A stretch of 64,000 nt of DNA from NCBI GenBank assembly GCA_032622095.1, contig CP136069.1, forward strand, positions 128,819,123 to 128,883,122, given 5' to 3'. Shown piece after piece: positions 44,405 through 55,080 of this stretch. This stretch comes from Siphonodentalium dalli (taxonomy: Eukaryota > Mollusca > Scaphopoda > Gadilida > Siphonodentaliidae). The position numbers and the translations under genes were made by a program. The first letter of the stretch is position 1; each line of letters begins with the position of its first letter. The notes beneath the pieces were generated by a model. It was not told where the DNA came from, ran no database searches, and saw only the letters and a program-made list of their open reading frames with translations.

Positions 44405-44590
44405 TTACCGGCGTCTTGCCTACATATGGCCGATACCGGCTGTCTGCATGAAAGTTTTGCCATCACGTTGGTACTGGGTTGCCTGTACCGGCCGTTGCCG
44501 ACAGACTGTTGGCGTGTCGGTGCCAGCGCTGCCGGTATGAACCAGAATGCGGCCGGTACCGGCCAGCACCGGCACGTTTACTGGGTATAG
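44405..44590. repeat. GC-rich cluster of ACCGGC / GCCGGT motifs
   Basis: Repeated TACCGGC, GTGCCGGT and GGCCGGTACCGGCC in both orientations within 190 bp, much more GC-rich than the flanks. Open frames on both strands (76-96 codons) follow from the base composition. It may be a repeat end or a regulatory block upstream of the small gene at 44761. Confidence 0.5.
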
Positions 44591-44720
44591 TGGCGTAGAT
44601 AACACCACTATATGTATATGCGTTTGCAATGAACGATGGACTGAGAGGAACCAACTTTGGTGAGAAGTCACGTTTTGTTCTTTCTCGATTGCTAATAAAA
44701 CATAAGCTAATTATTGTCAA

Positions 44721-44728
44721 TATATAAA
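44721..44728 (+). promoter_or_regulatory. TATA box TATATAAA
   Basis: TATATAAAGG lies 33 nt before the ATG at 44761. A start site about 30 nt downstream would leave a very short leader. This is a consensus match in AT-rich DNA, supportive only in context. Confidence 0.4.
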
Positions 44729-44760
44729 GGCACACGATGTGATCCTTGTACATTCACTTA

Positions 44761-44861
44761 ATGGCGTATACTATCTCAATCGGGGAGAGTTACGTGCACC
44801 TCCGAATTTCTGCCGGTACCCCTCCAATAGGTGCCGTAAATTTCTGGAACGACTTCGCAAT
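44761..44861 (+). CDS. Exon 1 of a putative compact two-exon gene
   Basis: ATG followed by 32 more codons, MAYTISIGESYVHLRISAGT then PPIGAVNFWNDFA, then the strong donor AT|GTGAGT; an in-frame TGA lies 5' of the ATG. Third codon positions are about half G or C, clearly above the local background. The frame meets a stop immediately after the donor. A caution: GAVNFWNDF faintly recalls the xxWNxLP motif at the C-terminus of some LINE proteins, so a decayed retroelement is possible. Confidence 0.42.
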
Positions 44862-44889
44862 GTGAGTATATATTTTTTATTTAACTCAG

Positions 44890-45058
44890 TCCTATAATCA
44901 TCGGACCAAACGAGTTCACAAGACCGGGATGCATGATGGACTTAACGATTATCGCCACGGTGAAAGTGAATAATGGCGACTTTCGGACCACACACCACTG
45001 TCGTGCGACGGAGGGGTGGGATTTACGGTCCCCATCTTTGTCAGAACATTTATGCTAA
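44890..45058 (+). CDS. Exon 2 of the putative compact gene
   Basis: Acceptor TTTATTTAACTCAG ends at 44889. The split codon AT+T gives Ile, and 55 further codons follow: it begins PIIIGPNEFTRPGCMMDLTI, runs through IATVKVNNGDFRTTHHC and ends SLSEHLC, stop TAA at 45056-45058. In this frame a TAA lies inside the presumed intron, so the open frame begins almost exactly at the acceptor. GC at third positions is high. The implied intron (44862-44889) is only 28 nt, far below usual animal introns. Alternatives: a 28-bp insertion with splice-like ends in a formerly continuous frame, or a pseudogene. Predicted product 89 residues, no domain recognised. Confidence 0.4.
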
Positions 45059-45064
45059 AATAAA
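45059..45064 (+). terminator. Polyadenylation signal AATAAA
   Basis: Directly after the TAA stop of the compact gene. The same TGCTAAAATAAAAA stretch is repeated about 75 bp downstream within duplicated MITE-B flank, so it may be repeat-derived. Confidence 0.35.
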
Positions 45065-45507
45065 AAGCAGCATTTTCTTTTTGTTTCAAAGGCCCACATA
45101 ATTTTCGAACCCCCAGATCACATTATGCTAAAATAAAAAAGCAGCATTTTCTTTTTGTTTCAAAGGCCCACATAATTTTCGAACCCCCAGATCACATATA
45201 ATGCCATGTTATATTGCAATCCCCAGATCACATTATGTAAAATATATGCCATAGTATATACCATTTGAAAGAGGAAGCTCAAAAACATTGTATTCAACTT
45301 ATTCGATGTAATATTAAAACTGCAGTGTACATGTTGTTTTTGTTGAGAAACCGACGTGTGTTCTGTGCTCTGGTTTCTGCACAAAGTATATTATTTTCAA
45401 TGGAAGGGAAATGACTCTATATATTTAGATATAGAGTTATTCCCCTTCCATTGAAAATAAACTGCAGTTTGAATTATGTTGCATTCTGTGAGCCATAGCG
45501 GGGAAGA

Positions 45508-45515
45508 TGATTTTA
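45508..45515. repeat. 8-bp target-site duplication (TGATTTTA), left
   Basis: Identical to 46139-46146 on the other side of the inserted element. Confidence 0.85.
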
Positions 45516-46138
45516 CACCTGATACAGACCAATGTTACTCTGTAGTAATACAAAACTATTAGTTAAAATTCCTCAGTGATATAGGGTATGTAGCATGCCA
45601 CGCCAGCCGTTGAGGCATGCCACATGTTCTTTGACAAGCTAAAATCGTAACATTGCCACAGGGTAATAACTCTATACAGAATGTATATTTACGAAATAAC
45701 GCCGATTTGTATTAGAAATAACAACACCACAATAGATCAACTGTGGTGAAATATAAGTAAAATTCTTCTCTTGGGTGGGTGGGTTTGGGGGAGGTTTGGG
45801 GTACGCTCTTTAAAAAAAACTTCTCCAAATATGCCCGTTATTTCGTCAAAAACACTTCTTCAAATATCTCCGTTATTTAGTTAATCAAAATAATTTCTTA
45901 TTTCATAATTCGCGCTATTTCGTCATTTCGATGCATTTTTTATTCCGCAATTTCGCTGTATTTTCCTATTTCGCTTTTTCGTGGTATTTCATATTTCGAT
46001 AATTCGCTGTATTTGACATATTATGGGATATTGGCATGCCTCAACGGCTGGCGTGGCATGCCACATACCCTTTATCACTGAGGAATTTTAACTAATAGTT
46101 TTGTATTACTACAGAGTAACATTGGTCTGTATCAGGTG
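45516..46138. mobile_element. Foldback element with 8-bp target duplication
   Basis: Terminal repeats of about 110 bp starting CACCTGATACAGACCAATGT and mirrored at the right end, each containing GGCATGCCACGCCAGCCGTT-type sequence with its own small palindrome. The centre has loosely repeated ATTTCGCTNTTTTCG-like units. 8-bp duplication TGATTTTA points to hAT-type cutting, though the first bases (CACCTG) are not the usual CAGGG. Confidence 0.85.
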
Positions 46139-46254
46139 TGATTTTATAATATCAGCTCTTTTCTATTACTCCATGGGCACCTTAATTCTGAGACACAGAC
46201 GTTCCAAATGGTGATGCATTATAGTATTTTAATTATATTTTATGGCATATATTG

Positions 46255-46701
46255 TTAAAGGTACTCAATCCGATCAGAGGGTCCCCATATCATCAAGATA
46301 CAACAACAACAACAACATTTCTTCAAAATACGCTTCAGTTATCAGAATCGATTAATTGCAACAAAATAATGCTAACCTGTCAACTATGGTATCAAATTTC
46401 CCAAAACGTGCATTTTATTCAATGAAATATGGCCGTATTATCACTTGAGTATTCACGATATTTAGCCGCATTACCACTTGTTTTTTAGAGTTATCCATCT
46501 TCGTCCGTAATTTTGACCGAGACCATCCATTTGACGGCGTGTTTCTGGGCCACAAACAATAGAAATAACAAACTTCAAAAATCGATATCTGATCACTCTG
46601 AACTTTAATGGGTAGGTTCCTCGACTCGATTCAAATATTGTTTTCCCCGAAGCCAAAGAAATAGTAATTTAGGGATGTTTAATCGGATTGAGTACCTTTA
46701 A
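46255..46701 (+). mobile_element. MITE-A copy inside MITE-B
   Basis: TTAAAGGTACTCAATCCGAT to ATCGGATTGAGTACCTTTAA, TTAA at both ends, inserted close to the right end of MITE-B. Confidence 0.9.
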
Positions 46702-46867
46702 TTAAACCGTATATCAAGGCACTATAAAACAATAATCGATTAATCGAAATTTAAATGGGCCTTTAATCGATACCAAACAAAATAATAAATAAAGCGACTT
46801 GAGTGCCGCCATTGCTGTTTCAAATAATTTAATGAGGATATAAGCAGCACAGCGCGCTGCTAACTCC

Positions 46868-47175
46868 AGGCAGAGTTATCTCCCATCGCCCTGCTGAGAT
46901 ACCACTGCCATAAGGACATTTGGTGAGGATTTATTACGTGTTCTTAGTTCTTATGTTTTATGATTAAAATTGTCGATGTCTGGCTCAGTTCATATTGTTC
47001 TTATCAATACCGAAAGAATTACCATTATTGCAAACTTTTGGTGGTCAAAATAAGACAATAAGTGACTAAATATAGTTCCGACGATATGTAAACATATATG
47101 TATCGGGCCGCAAAGTACCACCCTCGTGACAGTGCTATATCGCAGTGATAACGTAGAGGGCGCTGCATTGAGTTT
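46868..47175 (+). repeat. Dispersed repeat R5 with extra CACTG...CAGTG segment
   Basis: GTTATCTCCCATCGCCCTGC and ATATCGCAGTGATAACGTAG flank a 232-bp segment (46903-47134) that starts CACTGCCATAAGG and ends CTCGTGACAGTG. The inverted copy at 61911-61975 has the two flanks directly joined. Confidence 0.6.
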
Positions 47176-47380
47176 GAGCGCGCTGATCATTACCAACGTT
47201 ATACACATGTATATTTTAGAGTTATTGGTTGTTGTTGAAAACGCAGACATCAATGACTGTTGTGTGCAGTACGTGTTTACAAGCCACTGATTTCAACATG
47301 CGAAATCTCTGGAGGAATATTGCCAACGAAAATAAAAACAAATTCCTTCTTTTGTTCGTGTTCTTCTTTGTAATAACGGT

Positions 47381-47767
47381 TTAAAGATACATAATCCGAT
47401 AACGCTCCCAAATTACTATTGCTTTGGCTTCGGGAGCAAATCATATTTGATTCGAGTCGAGGAACCCACCGATCAAAGCTCAGAGTTATCAGATATAGAT
47501 TTTTTTTTTAATCTGTTATTTTTCACCACCTGGAATATTTGGCGGCCTAGCAAATATTCGACCAGCCGACCGACATACTCTCGATACCAGATTGCGTTGA
47601 CCAAAAGGTTGATATATAACACGTATATTGGAACATTTTACACTGTACTTGGCAGTGGTTAGCATTATTTGTTTGTTATTAATCGATTCTGGTAACTAAC
47701 ACGTCTTTCGAAGAAATGTTGGAAGCTGATGATACGGGGACCATCGAATCGGATTGCGTATCTTTAA
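47381..47767 (-). mobile_element. MITE-A copy, minus orientation
   Basis: TTAAAGATACATAATCCGAT to GATTGCGTATCTTTAA. Its right TTAA (47764-47767) is also the left end of the next element. Confidence 0.85.
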
Positions 47768-48224
47768 CCCTTTCAGTGCCAGGTCCGATTTTAGTATCAA
47801 CCCATATACCCTGTGCCAATGCATTCTCTTATATGCGAGTCGACCATAGGTCGCCTCGCATATATAAGAGAATGCATTGGCCTAACAATTTTCATCATTT
47901 GTTACAATTTTTTACAATTTTAATAATTTTTTCTTATATTCTTTAACAGACTTATTTTGTAGGTTTAGTGCCAGGGAATCTTACATTTTTCATGGGCATC
48001 AAAATTATTACTATGAATACTTGGTGATAGTTTTGAGTTATAACATGCCCCTAAGGTTTTAACCAGTTTGTTTTTAATTTCGCCATAGCATGCTTAAGCA
48101 TACCCCAAAAAAATTCAACCAAAAAAAATCGAAAATCGAAAATAAAAAATAAACAAATTAGGGTCGATTTTACAGACCGTAAATTAGGGCCGATGGGATC
48201 GGCCCCTGGCACTGAAAGGGTTAA
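47764..48224. mobile_element. piggyBac-like element with one palindrome module
   Basis: Ends TTAACCCTTTCAGTGCCAGG and mirror CCTGGCACTGAAAGGGTTAA with TTAA at both sides. One palindrome module at 47816-47880 near the left end only, followed by CCTAACAATTTT. The right part is unrelated to the other palindrome elements. Confidence 0.8.
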
Positions 48225-48415
48225 CATACTTGGCGTTATTTTTCAGCTGCATCGACCTCGAAAGCCTTCCATAGCTTTAAAACTTATACGGAATGGGTTG
48301 AGACATGGGTCGATCGGCGTGTCTTCCAGTAAAAAGGGTATATATAAAGAATTCCGTTACTCGGTCCCAGAATTAATGGCGTTCAACGACCTCTCAAGAT
48401 CATCTTCTACAGAGC

Positions 48416-50290
48416 CGTAATTTCGCTAAAATCCGGATTGAGAATCCAAAGCCGATTACGGGGGGCGGAGCTAATTTCGGATTCTAGGTCAGATTTTGAA
48501 ATCCACGTGGTCTCCGAAACTACGTTTAATGTTCTCCCAGCGTCAAACATGGCTCTTGTATTTGACAGAAGTATCATTTGTATCTTATATTTATAAAGTT
48601 CATGTTTGTTGTGAAAGTCATGCCTTTCTTCTATGTGTATATACACGGCACATAATTTGCTGCCAATCCGACTTAATCGTATCTTATTTTTCAAGTTAAA
48701 GTGCGTTTATTGATGAGGGCAAGCATATCTAAACATGACAGCTCTAGGCCTCCTGAATCAAATTCCGAAGATGTTGTGAAGAACACAGGAAACTTGTCAG
48801 TTGAACAGGGACGTGACGACAGGGGTTGCTTGGGTGTCTCGACCCCCACCACGAACTTTGGTACAATTTGCTTAGCTGTGCAGTCATTCATACGTGAGGA
48901 AAATCAGGATTATTTTTACTAACTGTTCCAAATAATGACACTTACAAGCCAGCAAACGCAACAAACAAACCCGATTTTAAATAAATACATATACAAACTT
49001 ATGACTAACTCGGGAGAGGGGTGTCCAGTGATCTGTATATATGTTCAACTTGTTTTGGTAGTCATGTTGCTTTGCCATTACTAATTATTTATTTTTTCAG
49101 TGTAATAATATATACTTACCCTTAAGTGAGTCAGCACTTGTCCCCCAATTTATTTGTATGTATAAACAAATGTATGTGTTATATATCATGTGTTATCTAA
49201 ATTTGACATATATTTGAAATAAATATATCTAAACTAAACTTTGGTACATTCCAGCAGTCGGAAATTTCATGCATGACACAACATTAGTTGGACATTAATT
49301 TGACACCATATATAGGTTGTCATTGTTCTCATTGTTTGATTTTTTTTTTCAACCAGTAAAAGTTGGTAATTTTCCAATCTTGGTGTTTGTCAGGTTGGAT
49401 ATTTCCAAGGGGAGCAAATGGAATTCTGCGAACCTGTGAGATTGATGTTTGGTTCAATGGGGGGAGGGGGGGGGGGGTTGTGCAGTTGGCCTGAAATTTG
49501 AGGAAACACATCTAACCACGTCCCTAGAACGTATGTCTGTTGTCTATACATAGACTATTGTGCAAAACGACTGCATTTAACGAAACAAAATATTTTCAAG
49601 ATGAAACATGAAATTGCTATAAGACTAGATGATAGTACATACGTGTATCTGATAATCCATCGATATCATATATATATATAATCCTACTATTTCTTGAATA
49701 AGAAGAAACATTATAATAACGAACACAGCAGAAGACAATCCATGCAGGTTCATATGAATTCGGTCAATGGTGACGTATCCGCCGAATTCGAAATCGACAT
49801 GCGTTCGGGCGGTATTTATGGATGGAATTATGAAATGGACATATGAAAGTGACAATCAACAATGATTTACAATTGCTTCGCCATCAACCGAAGTGCTCCC
49901 CCAGCGTTACTATCAATAGCGTTATTATTTGGCTAATTTCAGTAATATTCTCCCAGTTTACATTCAATAAAACAAATTTGTCTCCGCATTTAAAATTCTT
50001 TGGTATAGATCGTTTATATTCTGCAATAATTTGTACACAAGAGACGGATTCTTATGTTTTATTGTGTTTTTAAACTCCGAGGTGGCGAAATCTCGGTTTG
50101 TTTACATTATGAACATTTGAGTCCGTAATCGGAATCCAAATCCCAATCGGATTACCACGAAATTAGGATTACGGTCTGTTCGTTTACTGATTCTGCAAAT
50201 TTGTGGTCTGTTCTTTTGCCGAACCAAGTCGTACGGGGACCAATCTGTAATCTGAATCCAGAATCTGAATCGGATTTTAGCGAAATAACG
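48416..50290. mobile_element. Large inverted-repeat element E, copy 1
   Basis: Left end GTAATTTCGCTAAAATCCGG, right end CGGATTTTAGCGAAATAAC. The flanks give a possible 3-bp duplication GCC. An inverted second copy starts at 61988. Both share a conserved 75-codon stretch (contains NSVIIWLISVIFSQFTF) without recognisable transposase motifs. Copy 1 contains a nested hAT-like element at 48806-49525. Confidence 0.75.
48806..49525 (+). mobile_element. hAT-like element nested in element E
   Basis: CAGGGACGTGACGACAGG at the left, CCACGTCCCT at the right, G tract at about 49461-49479 and TTCCAGCAGTCGGAAATTTC modules inside. The equivalent position in copy 2 is also occupied, so insertion predates duplication of E. 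Confidence 0.65.
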
Positions 50291-50294
50291 CCTC

Positions 50295-51400
50295 CGGCGA
50301 CTTTATACATCGATCAAGATCATGAATAGATATATTTTTCGTTCGATTCTTATATAATTTTAGTGTTGTGTGAATATATTCGTAAGTCATCACGTTGTGA
50401 TACTCGATAATAGGTAAGATAATTTTGCTGAATTGTTATTAGCACGATTAATACATGGATTAGAGTACACGCATGTAATTATGCCCAGTGGAACTCTGAT
50501 TGCACGATGGTGTACTTCTCGTATTGATTTAATCGATTGGTCCGGTATTCCAAATATTTCTGAGTATATAAGAGCGATATTAAATCCTGTATTAATATAT
50601 AGGGATGCGTGATATATGGACGTTAAACATGGTGTTATTAAGGTGCCATTAAGTTTATGCACGAGTGTGTTCTATCTATGCACACCGTACTTGTACTGAA
50701 GGATTCTGTGGCAACGATTACGAATAGTTACGACCCCTTTAATTCCATGCGCTGACGGTGCACATTCACACACATATGCCTCCATGGTTTGATTCATTGC
50801 TATAAATATGGATGGTTATCTGTTAACATCCACCTGATCGCCTGGAAATGGTCACACATTCCCTTCAAATCTAAAGCAGTTAATGATTACCCGATGTGTT
50901 ATTTCTGTTGACATGATGAATTACTTCTAGTTTCTAAAACAAAAATGGTATGCAAATTTACCAAATCTGATCACCAAACATGTATTAATGCATGCATCCT
51001 GCACTTAAAGGGTCATATAATCTAAATATCAAAATCAGTCCTATATATATTTATCTGTTCACTTTTGCTGCGTTACTGTGATCTATATAATTAAATATGC
51101 CAATCGTGGTAATCATATATACCCGTGCCCATGCTGTTTATATACTCTGCAAAGCAGCCGAATTATGAATACTGCTATTTATAATGTGTCGAGAGTAATA
51201 ATGGGTGTTTGTTGTTGTTACATGACGCAGGTACATTCAAAGGGTCTATATTTGTTATTATCTTTATATGGAGAAAATTCCGATCACTTCGGGAAGTAAT
51301 ACATGTATTATATAATATAGTACTAATTAGATGTGAAAGTTTTGTCAATAACAGAATGTTATCCAACTAGGTGCATGTGAATATCGCATCAATTTGCCCT
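50295..51400. other. No gene recognised; one weak minus-strand frame
   Basis: A 90-codon minus-strand frame at 50390-50662 (begins MHKLNGTLITPCLTSIYHA) is protein-like but unsupported by splice or poly(A) signals. Confidence 0.3.
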
Positions 51401-51405
51401 TCAAA

Positions 51406-51520
51406 CGAGTAATATCATTTTATATCACCAATCCGAGTAATATCATTTTACGATATCACCTATCCGAGTAATATCGTTTTACATAACAAATCCGAGTAAT
51501 ATCTATTTACGACATGTGCA
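51406..51520 (+). repeat. Short tandem array, 28-31-bp unit, four units
   Basis: CCGAGTAATATC recurs at 51406, 51434, 51465 and 51493, followed by NTTTTACNATATCAC-type spacers. Confidence 0.85.
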
Positions 51521-51631
51521 ATTCTACTTCACTGTCTTTTTGTTTGTTTGTTGTTTGTTTTTTGTTTTTGTGTCACGCATATTAAAGAGTGTCAGTTACT
51601 AAATATAAAGAGGCAATTTAATTAATAAATA

Positions 51632-51746
51632 GGGTATTACTTGGTTGGTTTGATATTATGTCAGATTTTAGCCCTCGGTCTCAGACTGATATGAGGTTAC
51701 CTCGGGCCGATATCGGGCCTAATATCAAACCAACCAAGTAATATCC
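51632..51746. mobile_element. Foldback, 27-bp arms
   Basis: GGGTATTACTTGGTTGGTTT plus GATATTA mirrors TAATATC plus AAACCAACCAAGTAATATCC. An inner pair CCCTCGG / CCTCGGGC lies in the loop. Confidence 0.8.
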
Positions 51747-51749
51747 TCT

Positions 51750-52715
51750 AAATATCAACTTAGATGCTCGTGTATCACAGTTGCACATGTAGTCCACAGC
51801 GTGTACACATTTACTAAGTTAAAGTAGATTTGCCTTGATGTTTGCATCTTATATCAGCTCACTTCAGCGGCGGGGAAAAATAATCAGGCAACATTGAAAC
51901 AGCTCTTATGGGAACAGCTCTCAATGCAAAGATCGATTTTCATTCAATTATATCAACCGATATATGTTCTAAACAGCGCTCTGCACAGCGATTTCTTCTA
52001 AATAAAATGCATGATTGACATATTATTTCTCTTATTGATGGTATCACGGAAAGCAGAATTCCATTTGCCACTACTTTGTCAATAAATCAGCTGGCATTCT
52101 TCTCGGTAGTGAATCGTCAATTAGATTATCACGACAGATAAAAAGAATGAATAATTCTACTCAATTGAACCTCTCGAGTAGAATCGGGAAGTAATGTTGG
52201 TTTCCGGCGCTTTACAATACATCAATTATGACGCGTGTCATTGAAGAACCGTTCAAAATCCTTCAGAGCTGCTTAGACACGTGCCTATAATGGATGAACA
52301 AACTTGATTTCGTGTAATACAATTGCGTTGACTTAAAGTTATATGAATGCAATCTGATGCCAATTATTTCGCCGATGCAGAATTAAAATATCGGCTCACA
52401 TGTTCTGCTATAATTATACTCAGTTCGGTTTGATAGTTTAGATAAAGGGATGCCGAAAAATTAAAAACAGAAGGTATTAAAGCTGCGTAACTGTTTGCAG
52501 ATCATATCTGCACCCATTTCATGAATTGTTACATTATTTGCGTCGAACAATATATATATAAATTTCATAAAATGGACGGTTTCTCTAACAACAGGATCAA
52601 ATTACAATATAGTATAACATTCTTGTAATTTGCATAATTGATATATACCTCCCACTGGTCGTGAACTGTACCCTCATTCCTAAGTTTATTTTGATTTCAT
52701 AAATTTGTGGTGAAA
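51750..52715. other. No gene recognised
   Basis: Unique AT-rich sequence leading into the GAT-rich array; no frame or repeat noted. Confidence 0.35.
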
Positions 52716-52718
52716 AGA

Positions 52719-53850
52719 TGATTGATAGATTGATGATTGATGATGATGGCGATGATGGATGATGATTGATGGATGATGGTGATGATGATGATTGATGGGT
52801 GATGGAGATGATGATGATTGATGATGATGGATGATGATGGATGATTGATGATGATGATTCATGATGGATGGTGGTGATGATGATGGATGCTGATGGATGA
52901 TGATTGATGATGATGGGTGATGGAGATGATGATTGATGATGATTGATGATGATGGATGATTGATGATGATAGATGATGATGGATGATGATGATGGGTGAT
53001 GGAGATGATGATGGGTGATGGAGATGATGATTGATGATGATTGATGATGATTGATGATGATTGATGATGATTGATGATGATTGGTGGATGATGGGTGATG
53101 GAGATGATGATGATTGATGATGATTGATGATGATGGATGATTGATGATGATTGATGGGTGATGGAGATGATTGATGATTGATGCTGATGGATGGTGATTG
53201 ATGATTGATGATTGATGATGGATGGTGGTGATGGATGATGATGATGGATGATGACGATGATGATGGATGATGATGATGATGATTGATGATGATGATTGAT
53301 GGATGATGATGATGATGATTGATGGGTGATGGAGATGATGATGATTGATGATGATGGATGATGATGGATGATTGATGATTGATGGTGGTGATGGATGATG
53401 GATGATGGATGCTGATGGATGGTGATTGATGATTGATGATTGATGATGGATGCTGATGGATGGTGATGGATGATGATGATGGATGATGACTATGATGATG
53501 GATGATGATGATGAATGTGATGGATGGATGATGATGATGAATGGTGATGGATGATGATGTTGGATGATGATGATGGATGATGACGATGATGATGACGATG
53601 ATGGATGATGAATGATGATGATGATGGATGATGAATGATGATGATGGATGATGAATGATGATGATGATGATTATGGAGGATGATGATGATGAATGGTGAT
53701 GGATGATGATGGATGAAGATGGATGATGATGATGATGGTGATGATGATTTATTATGATGGATGATGATGATTGATGATGATTGATGATGATTGACGACGA
53801 CGACGGAGACGACGGCATTGACGATGGTGATGATGTTGATGGCGATGATG
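52719..53850 (+). repeat. 1.1-kb GAT-rich array almost devoid of C on the plus strand
   Basis: Compound simple repeat built from GATGATGATT, GATGGATGATG and GGTGATGGAGATGATG phrases. Cytosine is nearly absent for over 900 bases. The 332-codon and 158-codon minus-strand frames (Ser/His/Ile polymers) are products of the repeat. Confidence 0.97.
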
Positions 53851-54044
53851 AATTCACCGGGCTGTATCAGAAGATAATCTGGGGTTGATGTATAAATTGT
53901 ATACATGTGATGTCTTTCTCTATTTTCTGCTGTCCATCTTTTGTATAAAAAATCACATTTGTCCATATATGATATCTTGGATCAGAGAATAAAGCGTATG
54001 TAATGCAGTTAGAGTCTCTTTGCCTTTTCATTTTACTTCCAAGT

Positions 54045-54980
54045 GCGGTATACATGTACTATGTCTCGTGCGATATACATGTACTATGTCTCGTGCGGTA
54101 TACATGTACTATGTCTCGTGCGGTATACATGTACTATGTCTCGTGCGGTATACATGTACTATGTCTCGTGCGGTATACATGTACTATGTCTCGTGTGGTA
54201 TACATGTACTATGTCTCGTGCGGTATACATGTACTATGTCTCGTGCGGTATACATGTACTATGTCTCGGTATACATGTACTATGTCTCGTGCGGTATACA
54301 TGTACTATGTCTCGTGCGGTATACATGTACTATGTCTCGTGCGGTATACATGTACTATGTCTCGTGCGGTATACATGTACTATGTCTCGGTATACATGTA
54401 CTATGTCTCGGTATACATGTACTATGTCTCGTGCGGTATACATGTACTATGTCTCGTGCGGTATACATGTACTATGTCTCGTGCGGTATACATGTACTAT
54501 GTCTCGTGCGGTATACATGTACTATGTCTCGTGCGGTATACATGTACTATGTCTCGTGCGGTATACATGTACTATGTCTCGGTATACATGTACTAATGCT
54601 CGGTATACATGTATTATGTCTCGTGCGGTATACATGTACTATGTCTCGTGCGGTATACATGTACTATGTCTCGGTATACATGTACTATGTCTCGTGTGGT
54701 ATACATGTACTATGTCTCGGTATACATGTACTATGTCTCGGTATACATGTACTATGTCTCGTGCGGTATACATGTACTATGTCTCGTGCGGTATACATGT
54801 ACTATGTCTCGTGCGGTATACATGTACTAAGTCTCGGTATACATGTACTATGTCTCGGTATACATGTACTATGTCTCATGCGGTATACATGTACTATGTC
54901 TCGTGCGGTATACATGTACTATGTCTCGTGCGGTATACATGTACTATGTCTCGTGCGGTATACATGTACTATGTCTCGTT
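54045..54980 (+). repeat. Minisatellite of about 39 units, 25 bp and 21 bp mixed
   Basis: The unit GTATACATGTACTATGTCTC ends in GTGCG (25 bp) or G (21 bp, lacking a 4-bp TGCG). Three plus-strand frames stay open across it because the unit has no stop in any of them. Units contain the self-complementary GTATAC and TACATGTA. Confidence 0.97.
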
Positions 54981-55080
54981 TTTATCAAATATGCACTGGA
55001 CGATCGCCGCGCTTGAATTGCTATTCTCCGTGCTTTCAGATGTTCTCGTCCTTAAAGATGTCTTCAAAGATCTAAGATAA

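Larger units (their letters stand above)
45085..46766 (+). mobile_element. MITE-B copy enlarged by two nested insertions
   Basis: Left end AAAGGCCCACATAATTTTCG is present twice (45088 and 45164), with a third partial repeat of CCCCAGATCACAT. The body continues to the palindrome at about 45390-45460, is broken by the 8-bp-TSD element at 45516-46138 and by MITE-A at 46255-46701, and ends AAATGGGCCTTTAA. Confidence 0.85.

Noticed and set aside
44360-44753. Plus- and minus-strand frames of 76-96 codons in the GC-rich ACCGGC cluster
   Set aside because: Both strands are open because of base composition and repeated motifs; no splice or poly(A) support.
52859-53966. Minus-strand frames of 332 and 158 codons (Ser/His/Ile/Pro polymers)
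   Set aside because: They translate a GAT-rich simple repeat; no coding signals and a purely repeat-driven composition.
54045-54980. CRISPR-like regular repeat
   Set aside because: Units are directly abutting with no unique spacers, in a eukaryotic genome; it is a minisatellite.
54003-55080. Plus-strand frames of 345-351 codons with 25-residue periodic peptides
   Set aside because: All three frames are open because the 25/21-bp unit lacks stops; there is no evidence for a protein. Only the tail after 54980 reads like protein, and that is too short to judge.
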